DNA of 64,000 nucleotides from Pseudoduganella armeniaca (lineage in GTDB: Bacteria > Pseudomonadota > Gammaproteobacteria > Burkholderiales > Burkholderiaceae_D), in the NCBI RefSeq assembly GCF_003028855.1, contig NZ_CP028324.1, forward strand, positions 4,092,001-4,156,000. Reading direction: 5' to 3'. The notes below the pieces were generated by a model, which did not search any database, was not told where the DNA came from, and saw only the letters and a program-made list of their open reading frames with translations. Made by a program: the position numbers and the translations under genes. Positions within the stretch are counted from its first letter, which is position 1; each line of letters begins with the position of its first letter. Below are positions 54,455-63,747 of the stretch, piece after piece.

Positions 54455-55312
54455 TTATTCGACGTCTTCAAAAGATGTTAGGCACAGTTTTCCCTTGTGT
54501 TCGGTCACCGCGGCCGTGAACAGCCGCGAATCCTCGAGCATCACGTCGGCCCTGTGCAGGCTGACCGGGATCACGTCGCCGACGCGCAGGTCGAACAGCG
54601 CGCCCAGCGTGACTTCCTTGCTGACCAGCCTGCCGTTCAGCGAGACCTGCATGCGCTGCGCCAGCGGACCCGCCTGTTTCTGCGACTTCGGCCCGGTGTC
54701 GCGCTCGGGCAACACGCCGCGCAGCACGTCGTGGATCAGGTTCTTGTCCAGCGCGAACCACACCTTGCCTTCCAGCTCGCCGTCGCGCACGTTCATCGTA
54801 ATGATCCACGTGCCTTTCGGCGGGTAGGAAGCGACGATCGGGTGCACCTCGGCAGTGGCAGGATGGTCCACGCCGGGCAGGTTCGCCAGGATGCGCTGGG
54901 CCACCACCGCGCTCAGTTGTTGGCCCAAAACAACGGCCAGGCGCTCCTCGGTCGCGGTCACTTTCACGGTCGCCTCGTCCACCGCGGGGCCGCTTTCCTT
55001 GCCACGACCATAACGGTTATTCAGCACGGACAGCAACACTTTACGTTCGAGCGCAAACCCCAGCACCCCGCTGCCGGCCGCATAGTGCTGCCAGCGCACG
55101 CGCGCTTCGCTGCCATCGAGGCGCGAAAAGTCCACCGCTTCGACCGTGAAGCTGCCCCAGTAGCGCCGTACGGGGCCCTGGCGCAGGGCGGCGATCAGGT
55201 CGTCGCGCAGCTGCGCCGCAAAATGGGGCAGCCGATGCACGGGCCGGCCCAACAGGGCCGGGTCCAGCACCAGCGGCTTGGCGGTCGTTTGTATTTTAGT
55301 CATCAGTGTCAT
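54455..55312 (-). CDS. fliM: Short FliM-type flagellar switch protein
   Basis: The 285-residue protein has a CheC-like middle domain (about 35-200) and a C-terminal SpoA domain (GRLVSKEVTLGALFDLRVGDVIPV). It is shorter than primary FliM (about 330). It begins MTLMTKIQTTAKPLV and lacks the N-terminal LSQxEIDALL peptide that binds phospho-CheY. A motor built with it should not be switched by CheY in the usual way. This is a hallmark of lateral (Flag-2) LfiM. It heads the minus-strand export operon. Confidence 0.88.
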   Translation of the reverse strand: MTLMTKIQTTAKPLVLDPALLGRPVHRLPHFAAQLRDDLIAALRQGPVRRYWGSFTVEAVDFSRLDGSEARVRWQHYAAGSGVLGFALERKVLLSVLNNRYGRGKESGPAVDEATVKVTATEERLAVVLGQQLSAVVAQRILANLPGVDHPATAEVHPIVASYPPKGTWIITMNVRDGELEGKVWFALDKNLIHDVLRGVLPERDTGPKSQKQAGPLAQRMQVSLNGRLVSKEVTLGALFDLRVGDVIPVSLHRADVMLEDSRLFTAAVTEHKGKLCLTSFEDVE

Positions 55313-55837
55313 CCGTCCGCATATTCCGTCTGCTTTTCACATCGTATCGCAAAGTATACAAGTGGACGATCCAGGCACGGTAGAATACCCGAAATTCCTG
55401 GTTATTGCCACGCGTCAATACGCACAAATTCCCAAATTCCTCTTTACAGTGTTGTTGCCACCCGGTAAGCTTATCCCTGTCCCGAGCAACACACTGCTGT
55501 CCCGCAGCAAAATGACAAGCAGTGCCTAGTGTTTGATTATTAAGGACATTTGCCAAAGTAACAGCGTTTCTCTTACAGGAAACAATGCAGCGCACTGAAT
55601 CGACCCTGGCACATTATTTCAGCATGGTTGCAATTAATCATGCGGCTCATCCAGATAATCGGATGCAGGTTATGTCAGCAGTTTTCGGTTTTCCAAACAG
55701 GTTGCAAGCGCTGGCAACCCGGACTGGAAAGCCGACCCGTAGCACCCCCTGAAGCCAGCCACGGTGAGCCCTGGCACCAGCATCCGGGGTTGCACTATGG
55801 AAAACGTAGATCAACGTTGCAGAAAGTGAGAAGCACA
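55313..55837. other. Divergent flagellar promoter region
   Basis: 525 bp without a supported gene between fliM and fliE, distinctly AT-richer than its neighbours. AAATTCC occurs three times (55392, 55426, 55434). I found no convincing sigma-54 (GG-N10-GC) or sigma-28 promoter by eye. In Flag-2 systems this position carries the regulator gene lafK; it is absent here. Confidence 0.6.
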
Positions 55838-56194
55838 ATGGCAAACGATATCGCCGGCATGATCCAAGCCGACCTGGCGTCTCTGACGAACGCCGCCTCC
55901 GACCTGGCCCAGCACGCGGCCCAGATCGCCCCGGCCGCGCAATTCGCGGACCCTTCCTTTGCCGGTGGTTCCACCGGTTCTTTCGCGCAAGCGATGCAGA
56001 ACGCCGTCTCCGGCGTGAACGCGGCCGAACAGGCTGCCAGCGCAAAAATGGCCGACGTCGACGCCGGCCGCAGTGACGACCTGGTCGGTGCCATGATGGC
56101 CAGCCAGGAAGCCAGCCTGTCGTTCTCGATGTTGATGCAGGTTCGCAACAAAGTGATGGGCGCTGTCGACGAGCTCATCAAGCTGCCGCTGTAA
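55838..56194 (+). CDS. fliE: Flagellar hook-basal body protein FliE
   Basis: The 118-residue protein begins MANDIAGMIQADL; the open frame extends upstream but without family sequence. The C-terminus QEASLSFSMLMQVRNKVMGAVDELIKLPL carries the conserved QxR-NKxxxAxxEIMxMxL-type ending. FliE joins the MS ring to the rod. AGTGAGAAG precedes the ATG. First gene of the plus-strand flagellar operon. Confidence 0.92.
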   Translation: MANDIAGMIQADLASLTNAASDLAQHAAQIAPAAQFADPSFAGGSTGSFAQAMQNAVSGVNAAEQAASAKMADVDAGRSDDLVGAMMASQEASLSFSMLMQVRNKVMGAVDELIKLPL

Positions 56195-56245
56195 TTCCGC
56201 CGTAGTTCAGCCGATATTCCTTCTGTTTCAAGCGAAAGTTCCGAC

Positions 56246-58039
56246 GTGATCAATACTGTCAAGTCCGCCTTCGGGCGTTGGCGTGGTGCCTCCAATGGTG
56301 TCGTACCGCCTGCCCTGCTGAAAAACCTGTACCCGCTGCTGCTGCTGGCAGTCGGCGTGACCGCCCTGGTCCTGATGTTCCTCTGGAAGGACCAGGCCGG
56401 CTACAAGCCTGTCTTCGGCGCCCGCGAGAAAGTCGCCGCGGCCGACATGATGGGCGTGCTGGAAGCCGAAAAGATTCCTTACCGCATCCACCCGGACAGC
56501 GGCCAGGTGCTGGTGCCGGATGCCGAACTGGGCAAGGTGCGCATGCTGCTGGCCTCGAAGGGCGTCACCGCCCAGCTGCCGGCCGGCCTGGAACTGATGG
56601 ACAAGAACGATCCGCTGGGCGTGTCGCAATTCGTGCAGGACGTGCGCTTCCGCCGCGGCCTGGAAGGCGAACTGGCGCAGTCGATCATGACGCTGGACCC
56701 GATCGCCTCGGCGCGGGTGCACCTGTCGATCGCCAAGTCGACCTCCTTCGTGTCGTCCGACGGTGAAAAATCGTCCGCCTCCGTGGTGGTCGGCCTGAAG
56801 CCGGGCCGCACCCTGGCGCCGGAACACATCGCCGCCGTGGTCAACATGGTGTCGGGCAGCGTCGCCAGCCTGGCACCGGCCCGCGTCAGCCTGGTCGACC
56901 AGGCCGGCAACCTGCTGTCCTCGCACGTCGACCTGACCGATGGCTTCGACGCCACCGCCAGCGGCAACGAAAGCCAGAAGCGCATCCAGGAAGAGATCAA
57001 GGGCAATATCCGTGGCCTGTTGGGCCCGATCATGGGCGAAGACAACTTCAAGGTCAGCGTGACCGCCTCGGTGGACAACGACAAGGTCGAGGAAACCGTG
57101 GAGAAATACGGCGAGACCCCGAAAGTCACCAGCGAAGCGATGCGCGACGAGCAGGACCGCAACCGCATGGTGATGGGTGTGCCGGGCACGCTGTCGAACC
57201 GTCCGCCGCAAGCGGCCAACGATCCGGCTGCCGCGCCGGCCGCCGGTGCCGACGGTGCCGCCGCCGCGCCGGGCGCCCCGGGCCAGTTGCCCGACGGCAC
57301 CGCGCGCAAGAATGCAACCACGCGCCAGTATGCTTACGACCGCAGTATCGTACAAACCAAGCGCGCCCGCGGCCGCCTGGAACACCAGAACGTCGCCGTC
57401 GTGCTGGCCCAATCGGCTGCCATGAACCCGAAAACGGGCTTCACCGCCGCCGAGCTGGCCAACATCGACAAAGTGCTGCGTAACGGCCTGGGCATCAACG
57501 CCGACCGTGGCGACACGCTGGTGGTGACCGCGATGAACTTCCCGCCGAAAGCCGCGCCGGCGCAATGGTGGGAAGAACGCGACAACATCGTCGACATGAG
57601 CGGCTGGGCCAGCTACGCGCTCGCCACGCTGCTGGGTTACTTCCTGGTCCTGCGTCCGCTGCTGCGCTTGCTGACGAACCGCCTGGCCCCGGCCGGCACG
57701 ACGACCGCCGCGGCACTGGCGATCGACACCCGCAGCGGCACCGACCGCCGCGCCGGCGAAGCCGCCGCCCTGCCGGTCAACGCCGAAGCGGTCGCCGCTA
57801 CGCCAGCCGCGCTGGGCACGACGCCGGCAGCGACTGTCGTGGCCGGTACCCCGGCCGCCGTCGAGATGAGCTCGTCGGGCATGCCGGTGGTGCCGCTGCT
57901 GGAGAACTACGATCTGCCGCCAGCCGGTTCGCCGGTGGACGTGATGGTGGATCACCTGAAGGTTCTGGCCGAGAAAGAGCCGGAGCGTGTTGCGGAAGTC
58001 GTCAAACAGTGGATGCAGAAAAATGGCCGAGCTCAATAA
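56246..58039 (+). CDS. fliF: Flagellar MS-ring protein FliF
   Basis: The protein has 597 residues from a GTG start. It has two membrane helices (YPLLLLAVGVTALVLMFL and YALATLLGYFLVLRPLL) flanking a large periplasmic part with the PRING domains (GLELMDKNDPLGVSQFVQ, RVHLSIAKST, SVVVGLKPGRTLAPEHI). It builds the MS ring on which the motor and export gate assemble. The C-terminal end overlaps fliG. Confidence 0.95.
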   Translation: MINTVKSAFGRWRGASNGVVPPALLKNLYPLLLLAVGVTALVLMFLWKDQAGYKPVFGAREKVAAADMMGVLEAEKIPYRIHPDSGQVLVPDAELGKVRMLLASKGVTAQLPAGLELMDKNDPLGVSQFVQDVRFRRGLEGELAQSIMTLDPIASARVHLSIAKSTSFVSSDGEKSSASVVVGLKPGRTLAPEHIAAVVNMVSGSVASLAPARVSLVDQAGNLLSSHVDLTDGFDATASGNESQKRIQEEIKGNIRGLLGPIMGEDNFKVSVTASVDNDKVEETVEKYGETPKVTSEAMRDEQDRNRMVMGVPGTLSNRPPQAANDPAAAPAAGADGAAAAPGAPGQLPDGTARKNATTRQYAYDRSIVQTKRARGRLEHQNVAVVLAQSAAMNPKTGFTAAELANIDKVLRNGLGINADRGDTLVVTAMNFPPKAAPAQWWEERDNIVDMSGWASYALATLLGYFLVLRPLLRLLTNRLAPAGTTTAAALAIDTRSGTDRRAGEAAALPVNAEAVAATPAALGTTPAATVVAGTPAAVEMSSSGMPVVPLLENYDLPPAGSPVDVMVDHLKVLAEKEPERVAEVVKQWMQKNGRAQ

Positions 58040-59081
58040 CGGAAACGCGAACATGAACGCCAACATCAACGACATGATGCCCGTCGAGGGCGCCAACCTG
58101 ACCCCGGTCGAGCAAGCCGCCATCGTGCTGCTGTCGATCGGCGAGGAACAGGCCGCGGCCGTGCTGCGCTGCCTGTCGCGCGAGGAACTGCTGGAAGTCA
58201 CGCAAGTCATGTCGCGCATGAGCGGCATCAAGGTCGAGGCCGTGAAGACGGCGATCCAGACCTTCTTCGACGACTACCGCGAGCAGTCCGGCGTGCACGG
58301 CGCGTCGCGTTCCTACCTGAAGCGCTCGCTGGACCTGGCGCTGGGCGGCGACATCGCCAACACGGTGCTGAACAATATCTACGGCGACGAGCTGCGTCCG
58401 AAGATGGCGCGCCTGCAGTGGGCCTCGCCGAAGTGGCTGGCCGACTACATCGCCAACGAGCACGTGCGCATGCAGGCCGTGTTCCTGGCCTTCCTGCCGC
58501 CGGCGCTGGCCGGCCAGATCATCGACGGTCTGCCGCTGGAAGGCCGCGACCTGGTGCTGCTGTCGCTGGCCCGCCTGGACGAGATCGACCGCGACCTGCT
58601 GGTCGAGCTGGACGAGCTGGTCGATCGCTGCCTGGCCTCCTTCGACATGCAAAGCACCAGCATCGAGGGCGTCAAGCAGGTGGCCGAGATCCTGAATCGC
58701 CTGCCGGGCAACCGGGCGCAAGTGGTGGAACTGCTGCGCGCCCATGACCCGTCGATCGTCGAGCAGATCGAGCTGTCGATGTACGACTTCCTGATCCTGT
58801 CGACGCAGACCGAAGCCGTGCTGTCGCGCATCATCGAGGAAGTGCCGCTGGAGCAGTGGGCCATCGCGCTGAAAGGCGCCGAGCAGTCGATCCGCGACGC
58901 CGTGCTGAAGACGATGCCGAAACGCCAGGCGCAAGCCTTCGAAGACATGATGCGCCGCGCCGGCCCCGTGCCGATGTCGCGCATCGAGGCGAGCCGCCAG
59001 GAAATCATGGCCACCGTCAAGGCGCTGGCCGATTCCGGCGAAGTCGAAGTGCAGCTGTTTGCCGAGACGGTGGTCGAATGA
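58023..59081 (+). CDS. fliG: Flagellar motor switch protein FliG
   Basis: The 352-residue protein has the three FliG domains. The N-terminal LTPVEQAAIVLLSIGEEQAA fits, as does the middle VFLAFLPPALAGQIIDGLP. The C-terminal torque domain (ALKGAEQSIRDAVLKTMPKR) carries the charged residues that meet the stator. The start at 58023 overlaps fliF by 17 bp, and the stop overlaps fliH (ATGA). Confidence 0.93.
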   Translation: MAELNNGNANMNANINDMMPVEGANLTPVEQAAIVLLSIGEEQAAAVLRCLSREELLEVTQVMSRMSGIKVEAVKTAIQTFFDDYREQSGVHGASRSYLKRSLDLALGGDIANTVLNNIYGDELRPKMARLQWASPKWLADYIANEHVRMQAVFLAFLPPALAGQIIDGLPLEGRDLVLLSLARLDEIDRDLLVELDELVDRCLASFDMQSTSIEGVKQVAEILNRLPGNRAQVVELLRAHDPSIVEQIELSMYDFLILSTQTEAVLSRIIEEVPLEQWAIALKGAEQSIRDAVLKTMPKRQAQAFEDMMRRAGPVPMSRIEASRQEIMATVKALADSGEVEVQLFAETVVE

Positions 59082-59779
59082 AGCAGTTCCGCCCTTACCG
59101 GTTCCCACCGCTGTCGCATCACACGCCGCCGGCGGGACAGCGCGGCAGCGGCACGGGCACGGTCGACGCCGCCCAATGGCAGGCGTCGATCAGCGAGGGC
59201 TACGAGCAGGGGCAGCGCGACGGCTATGAAATCGGCCTGCAGCGCGGCCAGGAAGACGGTTACGAGGCCGGCCGCGAGCAAGGCATGGCCCAGGGCCGCG
59301 AGGAAGGCCGCCAGGAAACCCTGGTCGGCTTCGACCAGCTGGCCCGCCCCGTCGACGCGATGCTGAAAAGCCTGAAGAAGCTGCGCACCGACTACCGCGC
59401 GGCGCAGCGCAAGGAAGTGGTGGACCTGGTCGCCAAGGTGGCACGTTCGGTGATCCGCGCCGAGCTGGCCTTGCAACCGGTGCAGATCATGGCGCTGGTG
59501 GACGAGACGCTGGCCTCGATGCCGCCGACGCGCGAGGAAATCGACGTCTACCTGAATCCCGAGGAATTGAAACGGGTGACGGAACTCGATCCCAAGCGCG
59601 CCAAGCGCTGGAACCTGATCGCCGACGCGCGCCTGGAACCGGGCGAGTGCCGCATCCGTGCCGGCGACAGCGAAGTGGACGCCGGCTGCACGCAGCGCCT
59701 GGCGGCCGTGATGGAACAAGTGGACAAGCAACTGCAGGCCGCCGATGGCGGCGATGACGAAGACGAGAACGACGAATGA
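59078..59779 (+). CDS. fliH: Flagellar export ATPase regulator FliH
   Basis: This 233-residue protein has a low-complexity N-terminus, a Gly/Gln/Glu-rich repeat (GYEQGQRDGYEIGLQRGQ and onward, the GxxxG heptads of FliH) and a C-terminal domain that binds FliI (VVDLVAKVARSVIRAEL). The acidic tail DDEDENDE is distinctive. It overlaps fliG and fliI by 4 bp each. Confidence 0.92.
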   Translation: MKQFRPYRFPPLSHHTPPAGQRGSGTGTVDAAQWQASISEGYEQGQRDGYEIGLQRGQEDGYEAGREQGMAQGREEGRQETLVGFDQLARPVDAMLKSLKKLRTDYRAAQRKEVVDLVAKVARSVIRAELALQPVQIMALVDETLASMPPTREEIDVYLNPEELKRVTELDPKRAKRWNLIADARLEPGECRIRAGDSEVDAGCTQRLAAVMEQVDKQLQAADGGDDEDENDE

Positions 59780-61086
59780 TCGCTGACGCACTGCGCAAAC
59801 TGGAGCTCGACGCCGTACCGATGGCGACCCCGACGGGCCGCCTGGTGGGTGCGCAGGGCTTGCTGCTGGAAGCGGTCGGCTGCCCCATGCACACCGGCCA
59901 GCGCTGCCAGATCGAGACGGTCGACGGCGGCTGGCTGGAAGCGCAGGTGGTCGGTTTCCGCGACAAGGTGTCGTACCTGATGCCGTTCAAGAAGGCCGTC
60001 GGCCTGGCCACGGGCGCGCGGGTGCTGCCGCACGCGGACAAGGTCAACCTGCAGATCGGCAACGGCTGGCTGGGGCGCATGGTCAACGGCCTGGGCGAGC
60101 CGATCGACGGGCTGGGCAAGCTGACTGGCGAGCACGTGCTGGAGATGCAGCCGCCCAAGGTCAATCCGCTGAAGAAAAAGCCGGTGGAAGAGCCGCTCGA
60201 CGTGGGCGTGCGCGCGATTAACTCCATGCTGACCCTGGGCAAGGGCCAGCGCGTGGGCCTGATGGCCGGCTCCGGCGTCGGCAAGTCCGTGCTGCTGGGC
60301 CTGATCACGCGGCAGACGGTGGCCGATGTCGTCGTCGTCGGCCTGATCGGCGAACGCTCGCGCGAGGTGCGCGAGTTCGTCGACATGTCGCTGGGCGCCG
60401 AGGGCCTGAAGAAGGCCGTGCTGGTGATCGCGCCGGCCGACGAATCGCCGATGATGCGCGTGATGGCGACCGAACTGTGCCATTCGATCGCGGCACACTA
60501 CCGCGACCAGGGCAAGAACGTGCTGCTGCTGGTGGACTCGCTGACGCGGTATGCGATGGCGCTGCGCGAAGTGGCGCTGGCGCTGGGCGAACCGCCCGCG
60601 ACGAAAGGCTATCCGCCCTCGGTGTTCTCGAACCTGCCGCAGCTGGTGGAATCGGCCGGCAATGGCGAGCACGAGGACGGCTCGATGAGCGCCATCTACA
60701 CGGTGCTGGCCGAGGGCGACGACCAGCAGGACCCGATCGTCGACACGGCGCGGGCGATCCTGGACGGCCACATCGTGCTGACGCGCTCGCTGGCCGAGCG
60801 GGGCCACTACCCCGCCATCGACGTCGGCCAGTCGATCAGCCGTTGCATGAACGGCATCATCAGCAAGGAACACATGCTGGCCGCGCGCGCCCTGAAGGCG
60901 GCGATGGCCAAGCACGACCGCGTGCGCGACCTGATTCCGCTGGGCGCCTACGTGCCCGGCGCCGATCCGGTGACGGACCGCGCGGTCCAGCTGCACCCGC
61001 ATATCGAGGCGTTCCTGTGCCAGGGAACGAAGGAAGACGCACCGTACACGCCGTGCGTGGAGCAACTTGAAAGGCTGATGAAGTGA
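59776..61086 (+). CDS. fliI: Flagellar export ATPase FliI
   Basis: The 436-residue F1-type ATPase of the export apparatus has Walker A GSGVGKSVLLG (about 164), Walker B VLLLVDSLTRYAMALRE (about 250) and EEPLDVGVRAINSMLTLGKGQR. It unfolds and delivers export substrates with FliH. It overlaps fliH and fliJ by 4 bp each. Confidence 0.95.
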   Translation: MIADALRKLELDAVPMATPTGRLVGAQGLLLEAVGCPMHTGQRCQIETVDGGWLEAQVVGFRDKVSYLMPFKKAVGLATGARVLPHADKVNLQIGNGWLGRMVNGLGEPIDGLGKLTGEHVLEMQPPKVNPLKKKPVEEPLDVGVRAINSMLTLGKGQRVGLMAGSGVGKSVLLGLITRQTVADVVVVGLIGERSREVREFVDMSLGAEGLKKAVLVIAPADESPMMRVMATELCHSIAAHYRDQGKNVLLLVDSLTRYAMALREVALALGEPPATKGYPPSVFSNLPQLVESAGNGEHEDGSMSAIYTVLAEGDDQQDPIVDTARAILDGHIVLTRSLAERGHYPAIDVGQSISRCMNGIISKEHMLAARALKAAMAKHDRVRDLIPLGAYVPGADPVTDRAVQLHPHIEAFLCQGTKEDAPYTPCVEQLERLMK

Positions 61087-61517
61087 GCGACCTGAATTTG
61101 ATCCGCAACCTGTCGACCCTGGTAGCGCTACGCAATACCGAGGTGGAAAAGCTGCAGGCCGTGCAAGCGGAAAAGCAGGCCACGGCCGAGCGCTACCGCA
61201 AGAACCTGGAGCGCCTGCACAGCCTCGCCACGAACAGCGGCGCCTCGGGCGCCCTGCCGATCGCGCTGGCGGCCAATTGCGGCAATTACAAGCAGGCCGT
61301 GCTGGCGATGGCGGACAGCCACCGGCTCGACCTGACGATGCACGAGGCCGACATGGCGGTGTCGCAGCGGGCACTGACGGCGGCCTTCGTCAAGCGCGAG
61401 GTGCTGGGCCAGGTGCTGGAAAAAAAGCAGGCGGTCGTGACCACCGCAAAGAACGTGCAAGAACGCAAAGTGCATGACGACCTGGCTACGCAACTGTGGT
61501 TGCGGGGTCAAAAATAG
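61083..61517 (+). CDS. fliJ: Flagellar export chaperone FliJ
   Basis: This 144-residue, highly charged, largely coiled-coil protein (VEKLQAVQAEKQATAERYRK, REVLGQVLEKKQAV) starts at a GTG overlapping the fliI stop. FliJ is the central stalk of the FliI hexamer and recycles chaperones. Weakly conserved in general, but position and coil content fit. Confidence 0.85.
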   Translation: MSDLNLIRNLSTLVALRNTEVEKLQAVQAEKQATAERYRKNLERLHSLATNSGASGALPIALAANCGNYKQAVLAMADSHRLDLTMHEADMAVSQRALTAAFVKREVLGQVLEKKQAVVTTAKNVQERKVHDDLATQLWLRGQK

Positions 61518-61604
61518 AGCCCTACGGAAATAAATTTCATGAGAACGTGACTTTGGTCGCTTCTACCCAAGGTACACTCTCAATAATTTCCTCGGAGCAC
61601 GAAA

Positions 61605-62993
61605 ATGGCAACGACCGCACCAACCTACGATCCGAAAAATACGGCGACCCAGCTGGCCACCGCCTACATCGCGGACCGCCAGCAGATCCTGACGACGCAG
61701 AACACCAGCGCCACGTCGACGGAAAAAGCCCTGTCGAGCCTGAACTCGGCGCTGAACACGTTCGAAAGCGTGATGTCCGGCCTGTCGCTGAAGAAATCGG
61801 TGCTGGCCACGTCCGCCACGTTCAGCTCGCCCGTGGGCACCGCATCGGCCAGCACCTCGGCCGCGCCCGGCAACTATTTCTTCTACGTGGAGCAGCTGGC
61901 CACGGCAAACCAGGCGGCCTACGACAACCTGAGCGATACCACCCCCATCGCCGAGGCCGGCACGATCACCGTGTCGGTGGGCTCGAGCAGCTTCCCGGTG
62001 GACCTGGCCACGGCCGACAAGAGCGGCGACGGCATCCTGTCGGTGAAGGAGCTGGCGGCGGCGATCAATATCGCGTCCGGCAACACGGCCAAGGTGACGG
62101 CCTCGACAATGACGGTCAACGGCGTCCAGCAGCTGGTGCTGACGGGCAGCGAGACGGGCGCGGCCAACACGGTGTCGATCGACGCCAGTGCCCTGCCCGC
62201 CGGCGCGCTGAAGGATGCGCTGGACCTGCCGGGCAACCGCAAGGACCTGATCGCGGCGCAGGACGCCATCGTCTGGCTGGGCGAACAGGGCACCGGTACG
62301 CCGCTGCAGCAGGCCTCGAACACGTACAACATCGTCGACGGCGTGTCGATGACGTTCACGAAGGCCCAGGCCCCGCTGGAAAAGCCGGTCAGCCTGACGG
62401 TGGGCACGGACTCGTCCGGCACGCAGGCGAACCTGCAAGGCTTCGTGGACGGCTGGAACGCGCTGGTCAAGACGCTGCAGGGCCTGACGGACTCGGGCGA
62501 CGCGGTGAAGGGCCAGTCGGCGGGTGCGTTCAGTTCGGACGCCGGCGTGCAGGCACTGCGTACGCGCATGCAGGCGGCGCTGCGGCAGGAAGTGGGCGGC
62601 GTCAGCCTGGTGAATTACGGCATCACGGCCCAGCGCGACGGTACGCTGAGCTTGAACACGACGCGCCTGACCAAGGCGCTGGCGGCGAATCCGACCGGCC
62701 TGGACGCCATCATGGGTTCGTCGAGCCTGACCACACCGTCCGGTGTCATGGGCAGCCTGGACAAGCTGATGGACCAGTGGACGGACACGTCGACGGGCCA
62801 GATCTCGAAGCGGCGCGACAACAACACCAAGCTGCAGAGCTCGATCTTGGACCGCCAGGCACGCCTGGACAAGCAGTACGAGTCGGCCTACGTGCGCTAC
62901 CTGAACCAATTTACCAAGCTGCAGACGCTGCAAGCGCAGATGGGCAGCAATACCAGTATTTTCGACGCCCTGTTCGGCGACAAATCGAACTGA
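61605..62993 (+). CDS. fliD: Flagellar cap protein FliD
   Basis: This 462-residue hook-associated protein 2 has an N-terminal FliD_N region (TQLATAYIADRQQILTTQ) and a C-terminal helical part (GSLDKLMDQWTDTSTGQIS ... LQTLQAQMGSNTSIFDALF). It caps the filament and helps flagellin polymerise. GGAGCACGAAA supplies the ribosome binding site. The 87-bp gap after fliJ could hold a late promoter. Confidence 0.92.
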   Translation: MATTAPTYDPKNTATQLATAYIADRQQILTTQNTSATSTEKALSSLNSALNTFESVMSGLSLKKSVLATSATFSSPVGTASASTSAAPGNYFFYVEQLATANQAAYDNLSDTTPIAEAGTITVSVGSSSFPVDLATADKSGDGILSVKELAAAINIASGNTAKVTASTMTVNGVQQLVLTGSETGAANTVSIDASALPAGALKDALDLPGNRKDLIAAQDAIVWLGEQGTGTPLQQASNTYNIVDGVSMTFTKAQAPLEKPVSLTVGTDSSGTQANLQGFVDGWNALVKTLQGLTDSGDAVKGQSAGAFSSDAGVQALRTRMQAALRQEVGGVSLVNYGITAQRDGTLSLNTTRLTKALAANPTGLDAIMGSSSLTTPSGVMGSLDKLMDQWTDTSTGQISKRRDNNTKLQSSILDRQARLDKQYESAYVRYLNQFTKLQTLQAQMGSNTSIFDALFGDKSN

Positions 62994-63053
62994 GCCTGAC
63001 GGCCGGCCGAGCGAGCAGGGACAACCAGCATACCAGCATAGAACGGTGACCCC

Positions 63054-63443
63054 ATGATGAATCACGACGCATACAGCGAATACCACTCGACCAACCTGGA
63101 CGCGCAGACGGCGCGCGCCTCGCCGATCGAGCTGGTGCTGGTCCTGACGGACGGCCTGCTGGAAGAGCTGGCCCGCGCCCGCGGCCACGTCGTGGGCAAG
63201 CGCTATGAATTGAAGGCTACCAGCCTGGACAAGTGCACGCAGATCATCAACGGCCTGTCCAGCTCGCTCGATTTCGACAATGGCGGCGAAGTCGTCGCCA
63301 ATCTCGGCCGCCTGTACGACTACTGTGCCGCGCGCCTGTACCGGGCCGGCATCGACATGGACCCGGCCATCATCGACGAGGTCGTGGGCCTGTTGTCGAC
63401 GATCCGCCAGGGCTGGCTTGGCGTGCAGGCCAAGCATGGATAG
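63054..63443 (+). CDS. fliS: Flagellin export chaperone FliS
   Basis: The 129-residue, helical protein contains ARASPIELVLVLTDGLLEELARARG and STIRQGWLGVQ, matching FliS, which binds the flagellin C-terminus and prevents premature polymerisation. It follows fliD by 60 bp and overlaps the next gene by 8 bp. Confidence 0.92.
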   Translation: MMNHDAYSEYHSTNLDAQTARASPIELVLVLTDGLLEELARARGHVVGKRYELKATSLDKCTQIINGLSSSLDFDNGGEVVANLGRLYDYCAARLYRAGIDMDPAIIDEVVGLLSTIRQGWLGVQAKHG

Positions 63444-63747
63444 GCAACAGCAGTTGTTGCGGATGGGCCAGCGCCTGTCCGCCGCCACCAGCGCGTCCGA
63501 CTGGGACGCGCTGGCGGAAATCAATACGTTGATGGCGTCCTCCTTGCCGGCCATGGCCGCCCAGGGCAAGTGGACGCCAGCCGAAAAGGCGGCCCTGGCC
63601 GCCTTGCGCCAACTGCACCGCGAAGCGGTGCAGAAGGTTGCAGCGGCCGGCGCGGAACTGGGCAAACACTTGCAGCACATGAACACGCACAAGGAGGGCT
63701 GGCTGGCTTATGCCCTTGATAACGATTTTGCCGGAACCGAAGCATGA
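63436..63747 (+). CDS. fliT: FliT-like flagellar chaperone
   Basis: This 103-residue helical protein (MDRQQQLLRMGQRLSAATSA, LAALRQLHREAVQKVA) occupies the fliT position after fliS. FliT chaperones FliD and is poorly conserved, so the call rests on size, helicity and order. The start at 63436 overlaps the fliS stop by 8 bp; the stop overlaps the next start (ATGA). Confidence 0.75.
   Translation: MDRQQQLLRMGQRLSAATSASDWDALAEINTLMASSLPAMAAQGKWTPAEKAALAALRQLHREAVQKVAAAGAELGKHLQHMNTHKEGWLAYALDNDFAGTEA

Noticed and set aside
55613..55640. Sigma-54 promoter (TGGCAC ... GC) upstream of fliE
   Set aside because: The spacing is GG-N12-GC, not the required N10.
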